Source of the DNA: Gp6-AA40 sp050742535
Lineage (GTDB): Bacteria > Acidobacteriota > Vicinamibacteria > Vicinamibacterales > UBA2999
Reading direction: 5' to 3'
Length of the DNA: 21,642 nucleotides
NCBI GenBank assembly: GCA_050742535.1
Contig: JBOGIQ010000066.1
Span: 1-21,642, forward strand
The notes beneath the pieces are model-generated. The model searched no databases. It saw nothing but the letters and a program-made list of their open reading frames with translations, and was not told the origin of the DNA. Below, in pieces: positions 20,770 to 21,642 of the stretch (its first letter is position 1; the number at the start of each line of letters is the position of its first letter). The position numbers were made by a program, and so were the translations under genes.

Positions 20770-21590
20770 GCCGCCCGGACCCGGTCTTTCTCGCCACCGC
20801 AGCTGAAATCGTCCTCCGCGCCGGTTACATCCAGATGGCGCGCCGCGAGTCCGGATTCCGTGTCGACAAGAAGGGCACGATCGACCTCGTCACCGAGGTC
20901 GATCTGGAATGCGAGCGGATGTGCCGCGCGGTGATCGCCGAGCGCTTTCCGGATCACGACGTGCTGGCCGAGGAGCTGAGCAGCGGTCCAGGCGAGCGTT
21001 CGTCGTCGACGCATCGATGGGTCTTCGATCCGCTGGACGGGACGACGAACTACGCGCACGGCCTGCCGATCTTCTGTGCGTCGCTGGCGCTCGAAATCAA
21101 CGGACGTCCGGAAGCGGCCGCGATTTACGACCCGACCCGAGGCGAGCTCTTTACGGCGGAGCGCGGCGAAGGCGCGTATGTGAACGGCGTGCGGCTTCAC
21201 GTGTCGAATACCGGCCGGCTGATCGATTCGCTCCTCGTCACCGGTTTTCCGTACGACGTGCACAAGCAGCGCGACGACCTCGTGGGTCTGTTCGGCGCGT
21301 TCCTCGGCAAGGCGCGTGCGGTGCGGCGCCTCGGTTCTGCCGCAATCGATCTCTGCTATGTCGCGGCGGGCCGGTTCGACGGCTTCTGGGAACAGCACCT
21401 CCAGCCGTGGGACGTCGCGGCGGGAGCATTGATCGTGTCGGAAGCGGGTGGACTGGTCACCGGGATGGACGGGTCGCCGTTCGATCCGGTCGCCGCGCAT
21501 CTGGTCGCGTCGAACGGACACGTCCACGGCGAGGTGCTCGACGTCATCCTGGTGTTCCGTGGCGAACGTTCTCTGCAGCGGACGGATTGA
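20766..21590 (+). CDS. Inositol monophosphatase family protein
   Basis: A 274-residue member of the inositol monophosphatase family (SuhB-like). The Mg-binding residues are present: Glu69-Glu70 in VLAEELSSG, Asp88, Leu90 and Asp91 in FDPLDGTTNYAHG, and Asp216 in QPWDVAAGALIVSEAGG. The family hydrolyses inositol-1-phosphate or related sugar phosphates; the true substrate may also be histidinol phosphate or a nucleotide, so the name is kept at family level. The GTG start at 20766 overlaps the previous stop (GTGA), indicating coupling to the RsbW-like gene. The length is close to the family norm. Confidence 0.93.
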   Translation: MSRPDPVFLATAAEIVLRAGYIQMARRESGFRVDKKGTIDLVTEVDLECERMCRAVIAERFPDHDVLAEELSSGPGERSSSTHRWVFDPLDGTTNYAHGLPIFCASLALEINGRPEAAAIYDPTRGELFTAERGEGAYVNGVRLHVSNTGRLIDSLLVTGFPYDVHKQRDDLVGLFGAFLGKARAVRRLGSAAIDLCYVAAGRFDGFWEQHLQPWDVAAGALIVSEAGGLVTGMDGSPFDPVAAHLVASNGHVHGEVLDVILVFRGERSLQRTD

Positions 21591-21642
21591 CCTCTGCCGA
21601 CGTCAAATCGCTCCTGAAATCGCCGTTTCTTCAGCTGAGCGG
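21587..21642 (+). CDS. Possible start of a further gene, cut by the right edge
   Basis: TTG at 21587 overlaps the phosphatase stop (TTGA) and opens a frame reading TSADVKSLLKSPFLQLS to the edge. The overlap repeats the coupling style of the neighbouring genes, but 18 codons are too few to name a family, and TTG is a weak start. Confidence 0.3.
   Translation, partial: MTSADVKSLLKSPFLQLS

Overview
The window looks like a piece of a high-GC soil Acidobacteriota chromosome, probably of the Vicinamibacteria type. Three things point that way: a TIGR03435-family secreted protein (1539-2366), a VWFA-like secreted protein of acidobacterial style (19325-20263), and a cytochrome c maturation operon of unusual make-up. 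The assignment is inference from family content, not from a marker gene.

Left part (1-5300). The edge holds the first 25 codons of an IS1182-like transposase reading out of the window, then a tiny TatA-like membrane ORF and an acetyl-CoA acetyltransferase, all on the minus strand. A plus-strand cluster follows: TIGR03435 secreted protein, three-helix membrane protein, ECF-type sigma factor and small membrane protein. Next come a secreted protein with a proline-rich tail, a convergent DUF721 (DciA-like) gene whose tail is antisense to that protein, and maf, divergent from DUF721. After maf lies a six-copy array of an 18-bp palindrome spaced at 31-32 bp; one more copy sits at 3685.

Middle (5362-9142). 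A DUF2231 membrane protein, a glycogen-debranching-type glycoside hydrolase and a membrane-tailed short-chain dehydrogenase, the last two with overlapping stop and start.

Cytochrome c maturation block (9174-16683). The order is ccmE, a ccmF-ccmH fusion, a CcmI-like zinc-ribbon membrane protein, an exported protein with a CcmI-like tail, ccmA, ccmB, ccmC, a ccmD-like gene and a 50-residue membrane protein. Nearly every junction overlaps by a few bases, so the block is probably one operon. CcmE has Cys in place of the haem-binding His (CxxxY), and the CcmH domain has a CMCGNSGC motif instead of LRCxxC. Together they suggest a variant System I.

Right part (16755-21642). A minus-strand aroA-aroK-metallophosphoesterase operon converges on the ccm operon. 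On the plus strand are a VWFA-like secreted protein, an RsbW-like ATP-binding protein and an inositol-monophosphatase-family protein, with a possible further gene running off the edge.

The most unexpected signal is a set of degenerate arrays with an exact or near-exact 7-bp period, each built on a different word: TTTGG at 12722-12765, TTC/GAA at 15341-15555, and AAGGCC/GGCCTT at 16652-16756. Two form inverted repeats. Two run into reading frames, supplying the signal peptide of one protein and the C-terminus of another. No tRNA, rRNA or CRISPR array was seen.
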